A DNA stretch of 64,000 nucleotides from Verrucomicrobiia bacterium DG1235 (GCA_000155695.1 DS990592.1:124001-188000), one strand, 5' to 3'. Shown: positions 43,895 to 52,676, counted from the first letter of the stretch. The notes: generated by a model from the letters alone, not told the origin. Numbers and translations: made by a program.

Positions 43895-46027
43895 CTATTT
43901 CTTCTCCCAGACGGTGACTTCGGCGAGGTTGTGGTCGAAGGTGCGGGCGGTTTTGCGAAGCACGTATTCGACGTCGCGGGCGGATCCGAGCTGCGTGAAG
44001 TTTTTCGAGAGGACGCGTTCGAAGGTGTCGCGGGTGGTGACGTTTTCTCCGTCGACCTTGAAGCCTCCGAGCCAATGTTCCTGCTCGGTGACGTTCTTTT
44101 GCCAGTCGTAGGTGGAGGAGATGACGAGCAGTCCTCCGTCGTTGAGTCGGTCGTGTACGGACTCGAGGAATTTTTCCGGATTGTAGGAGCGTTCGAGAAG
44201 CGTATCCAAAAGGATGAGGTCGTAGCCGGTGTAGATTTCCTTGAGGTTGGCGAGGTCGCCTTGCATGAAGTCGACGTTTTGGCGAACGCAGTCGAGGCCG
44301 AGCTCTTGGAGGTTGGCCTGGTGGAAGGAGACGATTTCGCCTTCTTCTGGAAGGACGTATTGGGTGTATCCCTTGTCCTTCATCTGCACGCCGATGCGGA
44401 TCATGCGGGCGCTGAAGTCGATGCCGGTAACGTGTTCGTAGCCCGCGGCGAGCTCGAAGGCGGAGCGTCCGGTCTTGCAGCCGAGGGCGAGGGCTGTGCC
44501 GCGTGTTCGCTTACTGGCGAGGTCGAGGCAGATCTGAGCGAGGCGTTCCGGGTAGTTGGCGACGCCGAAGTATTCTTTTCCGTAGTTGAATTCGCAGTAC
44601 GGAATGACTTCCGGATCGGTTTCCCATGAGTCGTCGGGAATTTCAACGGGGGCGTCGCTGACGATGTAGCGGAAGCCGGAGTGCTGGTAGAAATGGCGGC
44701 GGAAGGCGTAGCGCGAGTCGCGCATGATTTCGTTGCCGGTGGAGATCCATGAACCGCCTTTTATGATGTTATGCTTGGTGTCGAAGGTCGGTGTCGAGAA
44801 GTCGTCGTAGAGTGGATGAATTTCGAAGCCCGCGTAGCCGCGGATGGGAGTTTCGGTGTGTTGCCAGACGTTTCCGACGACGTCGAAGAAGCCGTGCTTG
44901 AACTCGTGGGTATCGACTGGGACGGAGGAGGCGGGGCCTTCGAGATTGATATTGCCTGGAGCTTTTTCCCACTCAGGCGCGTCTGGGAGTTCGGTGTAGT
45001 CGAGAAGTCGATACCATTCCTCTTCGGTGGGGAGGCGAACGGGTTGTCCGGTTTTTTCCGCCTTCCAGTTGCAGAATGCCTTTGCCTCAAGGTAGTTGGT
45101 CTCGGCGGGCCAGGACCATGGCAAGTCGATTTCTTTGAGCATACAGCGGAGCTTGAAACTGCCGTCTTCCTGCTTAATCCAGAAGCGAGGGCAGGTGGCT
45201 TTCTCGTAGGTGACCCAATTCCAGCCCTCTTCGGTCCAGTAATTTTGATTGGAGTAGCCGCCGTCCTCGATGAACTCGAGGTATTCTTTGTTGGATACGA
45301 GGTATTTGGAGGCTGAGAAAGTGGAGATGTTTTTCGAGTAGGAGCCGTACTCGTTGTCCCAGCCGTAGTAGGCGTCGCCACGGGATTTGCCGAGCTCGAC
45401 GGTTGCTCCAGGGACTTCGATTAATTCGTTGTCAACGGGCTTGGTGTCGAGTTCGCTCGGCTGCCAGGCTGGATGGTCTGCGTCGAGGAGGTGAAGCGGT
45501 AGTTGACGAATCAATACAGAGCTGGTTTCCAGGTGGATGCGCTCGTGTTCGATGCCCATCATGATAGGCCAGAACGGGCTTTCCCAGCCAATGGGCAGGG
45601 AGACGGGGAGCTCTGAAATGAGTTTGTCGATACAGGATCGGACCTTTTGCCGGTACTCGCGAACATCGTCGGGATCTGGCCAGACGTAGTGGGACTCGTT
45701 GAGGTCGTCCCATGACATTTCGTCTACTCCGATTGCGAAGATGGATTCGAAGTTCGGGTTGATGCGGTCGACCAGTTTGGCGAGCACCAGCTTGTTCATG
45801 AAGAAGGTAGCGGTGTGGCCGTAGTAGAAGATTAGCGGGTGGCGAAGGGTGTCGGCCCGGGTGCGGTAGGCCACTTTTTCGAGCATGGGCTCGAAGAGGG
45901 CTTCGTAGGCGTCGTAGGTTTCGTGAAAGTAGCGGCGGATTTCTTCGCGTTTTTCTTCGGGGTCACCCTCGGCGAGGTTGAGGGTGTAGGGGGTCTTGAT
46001 TTCAGAGGTGGCCTGGTTGCTGATCAT
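43895..46027 (-). CDS. ovoA: 5-histidylcysteine sulfoxide synthase / 4-mercaptohistidine methyltransferase
   Basis: This 710-residue protein (ATG 46027; longer frames upstream lack family residues) is a full-length OvoA. The N-terminal DinB-like iron-binding region has EHERIHLETS, giving the HxxxHxE ligands His161, His165 and Glu167. The central sulfatase-modifying-factor fold has VRLPTEEEWYRLL, GFFDVVGNVWQHTETP and IIKGGSWISTGNEIMRDSRYAFRRHFYQHSGFR in overlapping pieces. The C-terminal domain (about 480-710) is a SAM methyltransferase with ALGCKTGRSAFELA and EHWLGGF. OvoA joins cysteine and histidine with oxygen and methylates the product to ovothiol A. A terminator follows. Confidence 0.95.
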   Translation of the reverse strand: MISNQATSEIKTPYTLNLAEGDPEEKREEIRRYFHETYDAYEALFEPMLEKVAYRTRADTLRHPLIFYYGHTATFFMNKLVLAKLVDRINPNFESIFAIGVDEMSWDDLNESHYVWPDPDDVREYRQKVRSCIDKLISELPVSLPIGWESPFWPIMMGIEHERIHLETSSVLIRQLPLHLLDADHPAWQPSELDTKPVDNELIEVPGATVELGKSRGDAYYGWDNEYGSYSKNISTFSASKYLVSNKEYLEFIEDGGYSNQNYWTEEGWNWVTYEKATCPRFWIKQEDGSFKLRCMLKEIDLPWSWPAETNYLEAKAFCNWKAEKTGQPVRLPTEEEWYRLLDYTELPDAPEWEKAPGNINLEGPASSVPVDTHEFKHGFFDVVGNVWQHTETPIRGYAGFEIHPLYDDFSTPTFDTKHNIIKGGSWISTGNEIMRDSRYAFRRHFYQHSGFRYIVSDAPVEIPDDSWETDPEVIPYCEFNYGKEYFGVANYPERLAQICLDLASKRTRGTALALGCKTGRSAFELAAGYEHVTGIDFSARMIRIGVQMKDKGYTQYVLPEEGEIVSFHQANLQELGLDCVRQNVDFMQGDLANLKEIYTGYDLILLDTLLERSYNPEKFLESVHDRLNDGGLLVISSTYDWQKNVTEQEHWLGGFKVDGENVTTRDTFERVLSKNFTQLGSARDVEYVLRKTARTFDHNLAEVTVWEKK

Positions 46028-46273
46028 AGGATTTGTCTGTTGGAGTTCGTGGTGGGGGATACGAGTTGGGGCGCGGGGTGGCTGCGCGGAAATGTCAGTG
46101 GCGCGGAGATGTGACCCGCGAGTAATTAGGGTAGGCGGAATCGATTGCGACACAAGGTCGCGGGCCATTTTGGGGACTGGATTGAAGGAGAATCGCGTGT
46201 CAAGCGCGTGTCTCGTCACTGCGTTCCTCGAGTGTCGCTACGCTCGGTACCCACGATGATCAGGTTGTGGGGG

Positions 46274-46729
46274 CTAGAAATCGCTTTCGATTTCCGGGAT
46301 CTTGTTGTCGGTCTTGAGGATGGTGACCGGGACCTTGGTTTTGATGGCGAGGTTTTGTTCCTTGAGGAAGCGGGCCCCTACTGCTTCGCAGGCTTCGCCG
46401 ACGGTCTTGACCGGGTACTTGCGGCCTTTTTTGGAAATGTTGTACTCGTAGGAGGCGCGGATGAGGCGGTCCATAGTTTCGCCGACGGGATCGTCTTCGG
46501 GGATTTGGGCGATCCATCCGACGTAATCTTCGTCGGGGATGGTGCCACGTGGATCGGAAATGATCATGACGAACTGCTTTTTAACGACGGGGTCGCGGTT
46601 CGCTTTTTCCGCTTCCGCTTCGGCGGCGGCCTGCTCCTCGATTTGCTTGAGGACCTTGACGATGGTGTCTGGCTCGAGGTTGTTGTTAGAGAGGACTTCG
46701 TGAATCAGTTCTACGGAAACTTTTGGCAT
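46274..46729 (-). CDS. Conserved-looking hypothetical protein (151 residues)
   Basis: I do not recognise this protein. It has an N-terminal helical segment (SVELIHEVLSNNNLEPDTIVKVLKQ, given here only as its general position, residues 5-29), an Ala/Glu-rich coiled linker (EEQAAAEAEAEKAN), and a globular part with FVMIISDPRG, VGWIAQIPEDDPVGETMDRLI and GEACEAVGARFL. There is no signal peptide or membrane helix. It is flanked by ovoA on the same strand and a divergent Nudix hydrolase. The intervals of about 245 and 95 bases suggest it is transcribed on its own. Confidence 0.7.
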   Translation of the reverse strand: MPKVSVELIHEVLSNNNLEPDTIVKVLKQIEEQAAAEAEAEKANRDPVVKKQFVMIISDPRGTIPDEDYVGWIAQIPEDDPVGETMDRLIRASYEYNISKKGRKYPVKTVGEACEAVGARFLKEQNLAIKTKVPVTILKTDNKIPEIESDF

Positions 46730-46824
46730 AGTGGTAATTAGGAAATTTTTTACTCGTCTCGCTGCTTTTGCTCTGCTGGCGTTTGTGTCTGACAGCCTAC
46801 TCAGATTTCCTCTCCAACCACTCC

Positions 46825-47346
46825 ATGCAAGAAGATATTTTCGACATCGTTGACGAAAGCGATCGGGTCGTCGGTCAAGCGCCGCGTTCCGAAGCCCACG
46901 CCAAGAAACTGCGTCACCGCGCTATTCATGTTCTGATCTTCAATAACGAAGGGGAAGTATTCATGCAGAAGCGTTCCAAAACGAAGGACACCTGGCCGGG
47001 CGCTTGGGATTCCTCTTGCTCGGGCCATGTGGACAGCGGCGAAGATTATCTGACTGCGGCTCATCGCGAACTCGACGAGGAGCTGGGCTACAAGGCTGAC
47101 CGAGAGCTCGAGATGCTTTTCAAGCTTTTGCCTTGCGAGGAAACAGGCGAGGAATTCATTCACGTGTACCGCGTCTATGGAAATGGTCCGTTTCGTTTGA
47201 ATCACGACGAGATCGAGATCGGGGAGTGGATGAACATCCCGAATTTGCTCGAGCGTATCGAATTTACCCCGCAGCGTTTTTCTAGCGCCTTTCGCTTGAT
47301 CATGGTTCGGCTGCAGGCCTTGCAGTTGCTTCCGGTTTCCTCTTAG
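46825..47346 (+). CDS. Nudix hydrolase (YfcD/IDI-like)
   Basis: This 173-residue protein starts at the ATG at 46825 (MQEDIFDIVDESDRVVGQAPR). The Nudix box GHVDSGEDYLTAAHRELDEELGY fits GX5EX7REUXEEXGU in full, near residues 67-89. The opening block and FMQKRSKTKDTWPGAWD match the isopentenyl-diphosphate isomerase-like branch (YfcD type) of unknown substrate. It probably hydrolyses a nucleoside diphosphate derivative. Its stop is 26 bases before lpxA on the same strand. Confidence 0.9.
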   Translation: MQEDIFDIVDESDRVVGQAPRSEAHAKKLRHRAIHVLIFNNEGEVFMQKRSKTKDTWPGAWDSSCSGHVDSGEDYLTAAHRELDEELGYKADRELEMLFKLLPCEETGEEFIHVYRVYGNGPFRLNHDEIEIGEWMNIPNLLERIEFTPQRFSSAFRLIMVRLQALQLLPVSS

Positions 47347-47372
47347 GAGGCGTTTTTTCGGGGACGATTGAT

Positions 47373-48164
47373 ATGGCGAATATTCACGCGACAGCGATCG
47401 TTTCAGCGGAGGCGCGAATCGGTGAAGGGGTCGAGATCGGACCCTACGCGATCGTGGAGGGTGATGTGGAGATCGGCGAGGGGTCGAGGCTGGAGGCTCA
47501 TGCGGTGCTCAGGGATGGTGCTCGTATTGGAAAATCGGTTACGGTCGGAAATTTCGCGGTGATTGCCGGGCTTCCGCAGGATTTGAGTTTCGATCCGTCT
47601 GTGCGGACGTATGCGCGGATTGGAGACGAGACGACTTTGCGCGAAGGCGTGACGGTGAACCGTTCGACGAGAGAAGGAGGGGCGACTGAGGTCGGTTCGC
47701 ATTGCTTCGTGATGGCGGCGGCCCATGTTGGGCATGATTCATTGGTCGGAAAGAAGGTGGTGATCGGGAACGCGAGTTTGCTGGCCGGGCATGTATCTGT
47801 GGGGGATTTCGCGTTTTTAGGCGGTTGTTCGGGGATTCACCAGTTTTGCCGCGTGGGCGAGGGCGTGATGTTCGGCGGTCAGTCGACTGCTACGATGGAC
47901 GTGGCTCCGTTTACGATTTTCGCGGAGCGGAATGCTTTGTTTGGGTTGAATCTGATTGGCTTGCGTCGTCGCGGCGTTTCGAAGGAGGCGATCGCCGCCT
48001 TGCAGCAGTGTTACCGGAGGGTTTTTCTCGGGGCTGGGAATATGCGGACTCTCGCGGCCGAGATTTTGGGCGAAGGGGCTGATGATTTTGCTGAGACGCG
48101 GCGGTTCTTGGAATTTTTCGCTGGGGGCAAACGGGGATTTGCCAAGCCGGGTCGCGGCGCCTGA
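47373..48164 (+). CDS. lpxA: Acyl-ACP--UDP-N-acetylglucosamine O-acyltransferase
   Basis: This 263-residue protein has the left-handed beta-helix hexapeptide repeats (ARIGEGVEIGPYAIV, VEIGEGSRLEAHAVL, and further copies), the catalytic His in AAAHVGHDSLVG, GGCSGIHQFCRVGEG, and the C-terminal helical domain starting NLIGLRRRGVSKEAI. LpxA adds the first 3-hydroxyacyl chain to UDP-GlcNAc, starting lipid A synthesis. It shows that the organism has a lipopolysaccharide outer membrane. The usual neighbours lpxD, fabZ and lpxB are absent; instead pdxA follows 11 bases later. Confidence 0.95.
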   Translation: MANIHATAIVSAEARIGEGVEIGPYAIVEGDVEIGEGSRLEAHAVLRDGARIGKSVTVGNFAVIAGLPQDLSFDPSVRTYARIGDETTLREGVTVNRSTREGGATEVGSHCFVMAAAHVGHDSLVGKKVVIGNASLLAGHVSVGDFAFLGGCSGIHQFCRVGEGVMFGGQSTATMDVAPFTIFAERNALFGLNLIGLRRRGVSKEAIAALQQCYRRVFLGAGNMRTLAAEILGEGADDFAETRRFLEFFAGGKRGFAKPGRGA

Positions 48165-48175
48165 TAGTTACTCCA

Positions 48176-49087
48176 ATGAGGAAAATCGCGATAACTTGCG
48201 GAGATCCGTCAGGCCTTGGCCCGGAGTTGATCGAGAATTGCTTGGATACGCGTGACTATGGAGACGCGGAGTTTGTGGTTTTCGGCAACGGGCCATGGGT
48301 GGAGCGGCTAGAGTCGGATCGAGGAACGATCGTGTCGGGGGTTTCGCTTTGCGAAAGAGGCTTTACTCCGGGGATCCCAGAGCCCGATGGGGCGAGGCTG
48401 GCGATGGCGGCGATGGAGGCTGCGGCGAAAGCCTGTATTGACGGCGAATGCCACGCGGTGGTGACGGGACCGATTTCGAAGAGCTTGTGCGCGGAAGTTG
48501 GATACACATTTCCCGGTCAGACGGAATTTTTCGCAGACCGCTGGGGTGGAAAGCCGTCGATGGCCTTCGTGGGCGAGCGTCTGAAGCTTTGTTTGGCGAC
48601 TTGGCACATTCCGCTTAGGCAGGTCGCGGAAAGCCTGACGGAGAAGGTTTTCAAGCATGGTGTGCGTTCGGCGGTGCAGCTGGGCCAGCGGTCGGGCATT
48701 GCGAAGCCGAAGATTCTGGTGTGCGGCTTGAATCCTCATGCCGGCGAGAGCGGTTTGCTCGGGCGGGAGGAGATTGAATTGTTTAATCCTTGGATTGAGT
48801 CGCTGCGAGGGCAGCTGACGGCAGAGATCGAAGACTGCGTGCCCGGAGACACTGCCTTTGCCCGGGCGATCAAGGGGGATGGAGACGTGGTGGTGGCGAT
48901 GTATCACGATCAAGGTTTGGCTCCGTTTAAGGCGGTGGATTTCGATAGCGGGGTGAATGTTTCGCTTGGATTGAAGTATCTGAGGGTGAGCCCGGATCAT
49001 GGGACGGGTTTTGATTTGGCAGGCAAGGGCCTGGCGAATGCAGGGAGCATGCACCATGCGATCAGGCTAGCCTGCAACATGGTTTGA
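48176..49087 (+). CDS. pdxA: 4-hydroxythreonine-4-phosphate dehydrogenase
   Basis: This 303-residue protein has the PdxA signatures ITCGDPSGLGPELI, VTGPISKSL, and LATWHIPLRQV. Metal ligands are His in TWHIPLR, His in NPHAGESG, and His in PDHGTGFDLAG. YHDQGLAPFKAVDF is also present. It oxidises 4-phosphohydroxythreonine in pyridoxal phosphate synthesis. The E. coli PGHTEF motif appears here as PGQTEF, so a substrate-contacting His is Gln. It is 11 bases downstream of lpxA and 60 bases before the A-type carrier gene. Confidence 0.93.
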   Translation: MRKIAITCGDPSGLGPELIENCLDTRDYGDAEFVVFGNGPWVERLESDRGTIVSGVSLCERGFTPGIPEPDGARLAMAAMEAAAKACIDGECHAVVTGPISKSLCAEVGYTFPGQTEFFADRWGGKPSMAFVGERLKLCLATWHIPLRQVAESLTEKVFKHGVRSAVQLGQRSGIAKPKILVCGLNPHAGESGLLGREEIELFNPWIESLRGQLTAEIEDCVPGDTAFARAIKGDGDVVVAMYHDQGLAPFKAVDFDSGVNVSLGLKYLRVSPDHGTGFDLAGKGLANAGSMHHAIRLACNMV

Positions 49088-49147
49088 GCGTCGACTCGTT
49101 TCAGCTCTAGCTTGATTTCGGTTTAAGACGGGTCGATAGTCCGTCTC

Positions 49148-49525
49148 GTGTCGGAACATTCAACAGTCGAGCTGCCGGAAGGCGTGCGAAAAGGGGACGA
49201 TCGCTTGATCAAGCTCACGGAATCCGCGGTGGCGAAAGTTGCTGCGCTCGCCCGGAAGGAGTCGGATAAGCCTTTTCTGCGCGTGGGAATCGCCGGGGGC
49301 GGTTGCAATGGATTGTCGTACAAGATGCGTTTTGTGGAGGCGGCTCGGAAGGGGGATATTTTCGTGGATTTCGGAGGGGCCCAGGTGATCGTCGACAGCA
49401 AGAGCGCCTTGTATTTGAAAGGGACGCACTTGGACTATTCGGACGCTTTGATCTCTGGGGGATTTAAGTTCAGCAATCCGAACGCGACCTCAAGTTGTTC
49501 CTGCGGGGAGAGTTTCAGCGTTTAG
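49148..49525 (+). CDS. A-type iron-sulfur cluster carrier (ErpA/IscA/HesB family)
   Basis: This 125-residue protein starts at a GTG. It has KLTESAVAKVAALARKE, FLRVGIAGGGCNGLSYKM (first Cys ligand), and SCSCGESF (CxC, the two C-terminal ligands), the three cysteines needed to hold an Fe-S cluster or iron. A-type carriers pass clusters from the SUF scaffold to target enzymes. The suf operon lies about 3 kb to the right on the other strand. An N-terminal extension of about 15 residues before the core is slightly longer than in E. coli ErpA. Confidence 0.93.
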   Translation: MSEHSTVELPEGVRKGDDRLIKLTESAVAKVAALARKESDKPFLRVGIAGGGCNGLSYKMRFVEAARKGDIFVDFGGAQVIVDSKSALYLKGTHLDYSDALISGGFKFSNPNATSSCSCGESFSV

Positions 49526-49662
49526 AGGAATTCACCTGTTGGTTGCGATCCGTCGTTTTGTTGCTTGGAATTCAAGTGTTTAGTCGTAAATAGTGTTGAT
49601 CATGAGGGGAAAGCCGCGATTAGATGCAGCTTCTCTCTGTTTTTAACGAAGTATAATATTGA

Positions 49663-50361
49663 ATGCCAAAGCCACGAGGTAAACGTAGACCCCCACGTAA
49701 AATTGACCCATTCGCCCAAATAAGGCGAAATCATCGTATCCGCGTACCGAAAATACGTGTGGTAGGCCCGGACGGAAAGCAGTTCGGCATCATGGACACG
49801 AAGGAGGCTTTGGAGATCGCTCTGAGCGGAGGACTGGATTTGGTGGAAGTGGCGGCGCAGGCCCGTCCGCCCGTTTGCCGTATCATGGACTTTGGCAAGT
49901 ACGTGTACGAGCAGCAGAAGAAGTCCAAGGACAGCAAGGCCACTTCCAGCAAGACGAAGGAGGTCAAGTTTCGTCCGCGTGTGGAGCAACACGACTACGA
50001 GACGAAGTTGCGCCGCGCTGAACTTTTCCTTTCGAAGGGTAACAAGCTCAAGCTCACCCTATCATTTCGCGGCCGAGAAATGTCCCACACGGAGATTGGC
50101 TTCGAGACGATACGTCGTGCGATAGTCGACCTAGAGACGATGGGGCACGCCGACAACCAGCCGAGGTTGGTAGGACGAAACATCAATGTAATGGTATCGC
50201 CACTACCGGCCAACAAGCGTAAGCCGAAATTCCTCCGCGAGGAAGATGATCACGATGAAGTGGAAGCTTCCGAACACCATGACAAGGATCATGGGGACGA
50301 AGAACCGGATTCGATCGAGGATCTCGCTGAAGGAGCGGATTCTGAAGACGCCAAGGAGTAG
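49663..50361 (+). CDS. infC: Translation initiation factor IF-3 with acidic C-terminal extension
   Basis: This 232-residue protein contains the full IF-3: N-domain IRVPKIRVVGPDGKQFGIMDTKEAL, linker FGKYVYEQQKKSKDSK, and C-domain EVKFRPRVEQHDYETKLRRAELFL through RGREMSHTEIG and LVGRNINVMVSP. It then carries about 45 extra residues, almost all Asp, Glu and His (EEDDHDEVEASEHHDKDH). E. coli IF-3 has 180 residues, so this tail is an addition. IF-3 binds the 30S subunit and checks start-codon pairing. rpmI and rplT, the normal followers of infC, are absent; an amidase gene follows 34 bases later. Confidence 0.95.
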   Translation: MPKPRGKRRPPRKIDPFAQIRRNHRIRVPKIRVVGPDGKQFGIMDTKEALEIALSGGLDLVEVAAQARPPVCRIMDFGKYVYEQQKKSKDSKATSSKTKEVKFRPRVEQHDYETKLRRAELFLSKGNKLKLTLSFRGREMSHTEIGFETIRRAIVDLETMGHADNQPRLVGRNINVMVSPLPANKRKPKFLREEDDHDEVEASEHHDKDHGDEEPDSIEDLAEGADSEDAKE

Positions 50362-50395
50362 TTGATCGAAGCGGATTTCGGATACTTTCACACTG

Positions 50396-51526
50396 ATGCA
50401 ACTTTTCAAACGAAGCGGCACGCTCATTTCAGGAGGCGTTGCCGCTTCTTTTTTGCTTTTTGGCTGTCAGAGCACGAAGGATGGTCTTGTCGACAGTCCT
50501 GAGGTAGCTCCGATCGCGACTGAGCCGGTTGACCTCGTGAGCGAGGTGCCAAGCGAGGACGATATTGTAAAATCGAAGGATGCGGAGCTTCGCGAGCTCG
50601 AAGAAGCCCTGCTTGAGCAGGCGAAGCCTAGGGCGGAGGAGGCTCGATCTCTTGAGGAGCAAGCGGACCGCTATGGCATAGAAATCGTCAGGCTCGACGA
50701 GACGAAGCATTGGAAGCTTTCGAAAGGTGGCCGCGTCCTGCTTCTTAAGGAGGAGAGCAGGGTAGCTGTTCTCGATGGGGTTAAGGTTTTTTTGGATACG
50801 CCTTTGAAGCGGGTCCGAGGTAAGTGGTTGTTGGGAGCAAGCGACGAGAGAGTTTTGCTCGATGCTGTGTTTGGTGTTAGGTCAACCGACAGGGCTTCCG
50901 TCGCGACTATTGTGCTAGATCCGGGGCATGGAGGCACGGAGGATGGAACCAAAAACGAAGCGCTTGGAGTGCTTGAAAAGGACATGAACCTCGACGTGTC
51001 GTTGCGCCTGAAGGGGCATCTCGAAAAGCTTGGATTCAAGGTAGTGATGACACGCTACGACGATCGATTGGTGGAGCTCGCCAAACGGCCGGAAATCTCG
51101 AATGGCGTAAAGGCTGATCTTTTTCTGAGCGTGCATTTCAATGCGGCATTGAACGAGAAGGCCAATGGGCTTGAAACCTATATGCTTACTCCAGCGGGGC
51201 ATGCCTCGAGTTCGGGAGCGGTGGCGGGAAAGGATGCGATCGCCTATCCGGGAAACCGATACGATGTCGATAATTTCGAGTTAGCTTTTCGTATTCAAAA
51301 ATCTTTGCTCGATCGGTTGGAACGAGAAGACCGTGGGGTGAAGAAAGCGCGGTTCAAGGTGCTAAAGACTTTGGACTGCCCGGGAGTATTGGCCGAATGC
51401 GGCTTCGTTTCGAACGCGAACGAAGGACTGCTAATCAGTACTGCAGGCTACCGGGAGCGAGTGGCGCAGGCTTTGGCTGAGGCGATTGTCGCGTATGCTG
51501 GGAATCCTAGCGATGCGGACTCTTGA
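50396..51526 (+). CDS. N-acetylmuramoyl-L-alanine amidase lipoprotein (Amidase_3)
   Basis: This 376-residue protein has a signal with lipobox LLFGC (about Cys24), a Glu-rich helical spacer to about residue 100, and a small beta segment. The zinc amidase domain follows, with IVLDPGHGGTEDG, LEKDMNLDVSLRLKGHLEKLG, VVMTRYDDRLVELAKR, LFLSVHFNA (zinc His), GLETYMLTP, and PGVLAECGFVSNANE (catalytic Glu). It cuts the bond between muramic acid and the stem peptide in the cell wall, probably for daughter-cell separation. It is 34 bases after infC and 13 bases before crcB. Confidence 0.92.
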   Translation: MQLFKRSGTLISGGVAASFLLFGCQSTKDGLVDSPEVAPIATEPVDLVSEVPSEDDIVKSKDAELRELEEALLEQAKPRAEEARSLEEQADRYGIEIVRLDETKHWKLSKGGRVLLLKEESRVAVLDGVKVFLDTPLKRVRGKWLLGASDERVLLDAVFGVRSTDRASVATIVLDPGHGGTEDGTKNEALGVLEKDMNLDVSLRLKGHLEKLGFKVVMTRYDDRLVELAKRPEISNGVKADLFLSVHFNAALNEKANGLETYMLTPAGHASSSGAVAGKDAIAYPGNRYDVDNFELAFRIQKSLLDRLEREDRGVKKARFKVLKTLDCPGVLAECGFVSNANEGLLISTAGYRERVAQALAEAIVAYAGNPSDADS

Positions 51527-51539
51527 CGCTTAAGACGCT

Positions 51540-51929
51540 ATGGATCTGAAGGCGATTTTGTTGGTGGGGCTTGGTAGTTTCGTTGGCGGGAGCATTCGCT
51601 ACGCGACGATTTGGTGGATTGATCGCAAGGCGACCGGCGAGTTTCCCTGGAGCGTTTTCGCGGCGAATGTCGTGGGCTCCTTGTTGATTGGTTTGCTTTT
51701 GCCCTTGTATTCAAAATTCGGATGGGGGCGTGACGATGCTGTGCCGCTCTTTTTGTCGGTTGGGCTTCTTGGGGGCTATACCACGTTTTCGACCTTTTCG
51801 CTGCAGACGCTTCGGCTGTTGCAGAGCGGGCATTATGTGCTGGCGAGCTTGAATGCGGCCGGAAGCTTTGCCGCTTGCTTGCTAGCCGTTTTTTGCGGGT
51901 GGAAGTTAGGGGAAGCCTTTTGGGGTTAG
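51540..51929 (+). CDS. crcB: Fluoride efflux channel CrcB/Fluc
   Basis: This 129-residue protein has four membrane helices. Fluc motifs are GSFVGGSIRYATIWW, WSVFAANVVGSLLIGLL (the conserved Asn), and LLGGYTTFSTFSLQTLRLL (pore Phe/Thr/Ser region). It works as a dual-topology dimer that expels fluoride. The Gly-Gly-Tyr-Thr-Thr-Phe-Ser-Thr-Phe stretch is diagnostic. No fluoride riboswitch is possible, since only 13 bases separate it from the amidase gene, so it is probably expressed with that gene. Confidence 0.95.
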   Translation: MDLKAILLVGLGSFVGGSIRYATIWWIDRKATGEFPWSVFAANVVGSLLIGLLLPLYSKFGWGRDDAVPLFLSVGLLGGYTTFSTFSLQTLRLLQSGHYVLASLNAAGSFAACLLAVFCGWKLGEAFWG

Positions 51930-51955
51930 ACCAGGGATTCTTATCGGGCGCTATA

Positions 51956-51987
51956 AAGCCGCGCTCCGAATTTCGGATACGCGGCTT
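51956..51987. terminator. Inverted repeat between convergent crcB and clpP
   Basis: AAGCCGCG (51956-51963) pairs with CGCGGCTT (51980-51987), with an inner CCGAA/TTCGG stem. There is no strong T run on either side, so it may be a weak bidirectional terminator. Confidence 0.55.
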
Positions 51988-52031
51988 GATAAAGTGTTAG
52001 CTTTGGCCTCTGATCAGGGACCGCCCGCTCT

Positions 52032-52610
52032 CTAAATGGACTCGATGATGCGATCGGCGAGGCCGTAGTCGATGGCCTCTTGGGCGCTCATGTAGAAGTC
52101 GCGATCCGTGTCTTCCTTGATCTTGTCGAGGGGCTGGCCGGATGCGTCAGCGAGGATGCGGTTGAGCTCCTCGCGGGTCTTTTCCATGTCCTGAGCGAAG
52201 ATGTGGATATCGACTGCGGGACCTTGGAACTGTCCGCCGATGAGAGGCTGATGAATCAGTACCTTAGCGTGCGGGTAGAGGAGGCGATTGCCCTTTTTAG
52301 GAGCGGATAGGAGGATGGAGCCCATGCTGGCGGCAAGACCGGTAACGACTACGATCACCTCCGAGGAGATTAGCTTGATGGTATCGTAGATCGCGAGGCC
52401 AGCGGTAACGGATCCACCGGGCGTGTTGATGTAGAAAGTGATGTCCTTGCCTGGAGCGTCTGCTTCGAGGTAGAAGAGCTTTTCAGTGACGTCCTTGGCG
52501 GATTCGTCTGAAACTTGGCCCCAGAGGAATATCTTACGTTCTTCTAGAAATTTCTTCTGGATTTGGGAGGCGACTGGTGAATCTGGAGTTTTTTCGTCTT
52601 TTTCGGGCAT
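52032..52610 (-). CDS. clpP: ATP-dependent Clp protease proteolytic subunit
   Basis: This 192-residue protein has FLWGQVSDESAKDVTEKLFYLE, NTPGGSVTAGLAIYDT, catalytic Ser in TGLAASMGSILLSAP, catalytic His in VLIHQPLIGG and Asp in KEDTDRDFYMSAQEA. It forms the barrel protease that works with ClpX or ClpA. No clpX follows in the window. The gene is downstream of the suf operon on the same strand but separated from sufT by 122 bases that hold a hairpin, so it probably has its own promoter. Confidence 0.96.
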   Translation of the reverse strand: MPEKDEKTPDSPVASQIQKKFLEERKIFLWGQVSDESAKDVTEKLFYLEADAPGKDITFYINTPGGSVTAGLAIYDTIKLISSEVIVVVTGLAASMGSILLSAPKKGNRLLYPHAKVLIHQPLIGGQFQGPAVDIHIFAQDMEKTREELNRILADASGQPLDKIKEDTDRDFYMSAQEAIDYGLADRIIESI

Positions 52611-52676
52611 CTTGTGATTTGTGTTTTAGACCTTGGTAGCCAACAAGCTGGGATTGGCAAGGAATTCGGTGAGAAT

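Noticed and set aside
43589-44629. Plus-strand 346-codon frame opposite the FG-GAP and ovoA genes
   Set aside because: It is antisense to two well-supported genes, shows low-complexity Val/Gly/Glu composition and spans their intergenic terminator.
46028-46273. Possible tRNA or small RNA in the gap between ovoA and the hypothetical gene
   Set aside because: No cloverleaf or T-loop motif was found; only short G-rich words and a few partial palindromes.
51527-51539. Fluoride riboswitch upstream of crcB
   Set aside because: Only 13 bases separate crcB from the preceding gene, too short for the riboswitch.
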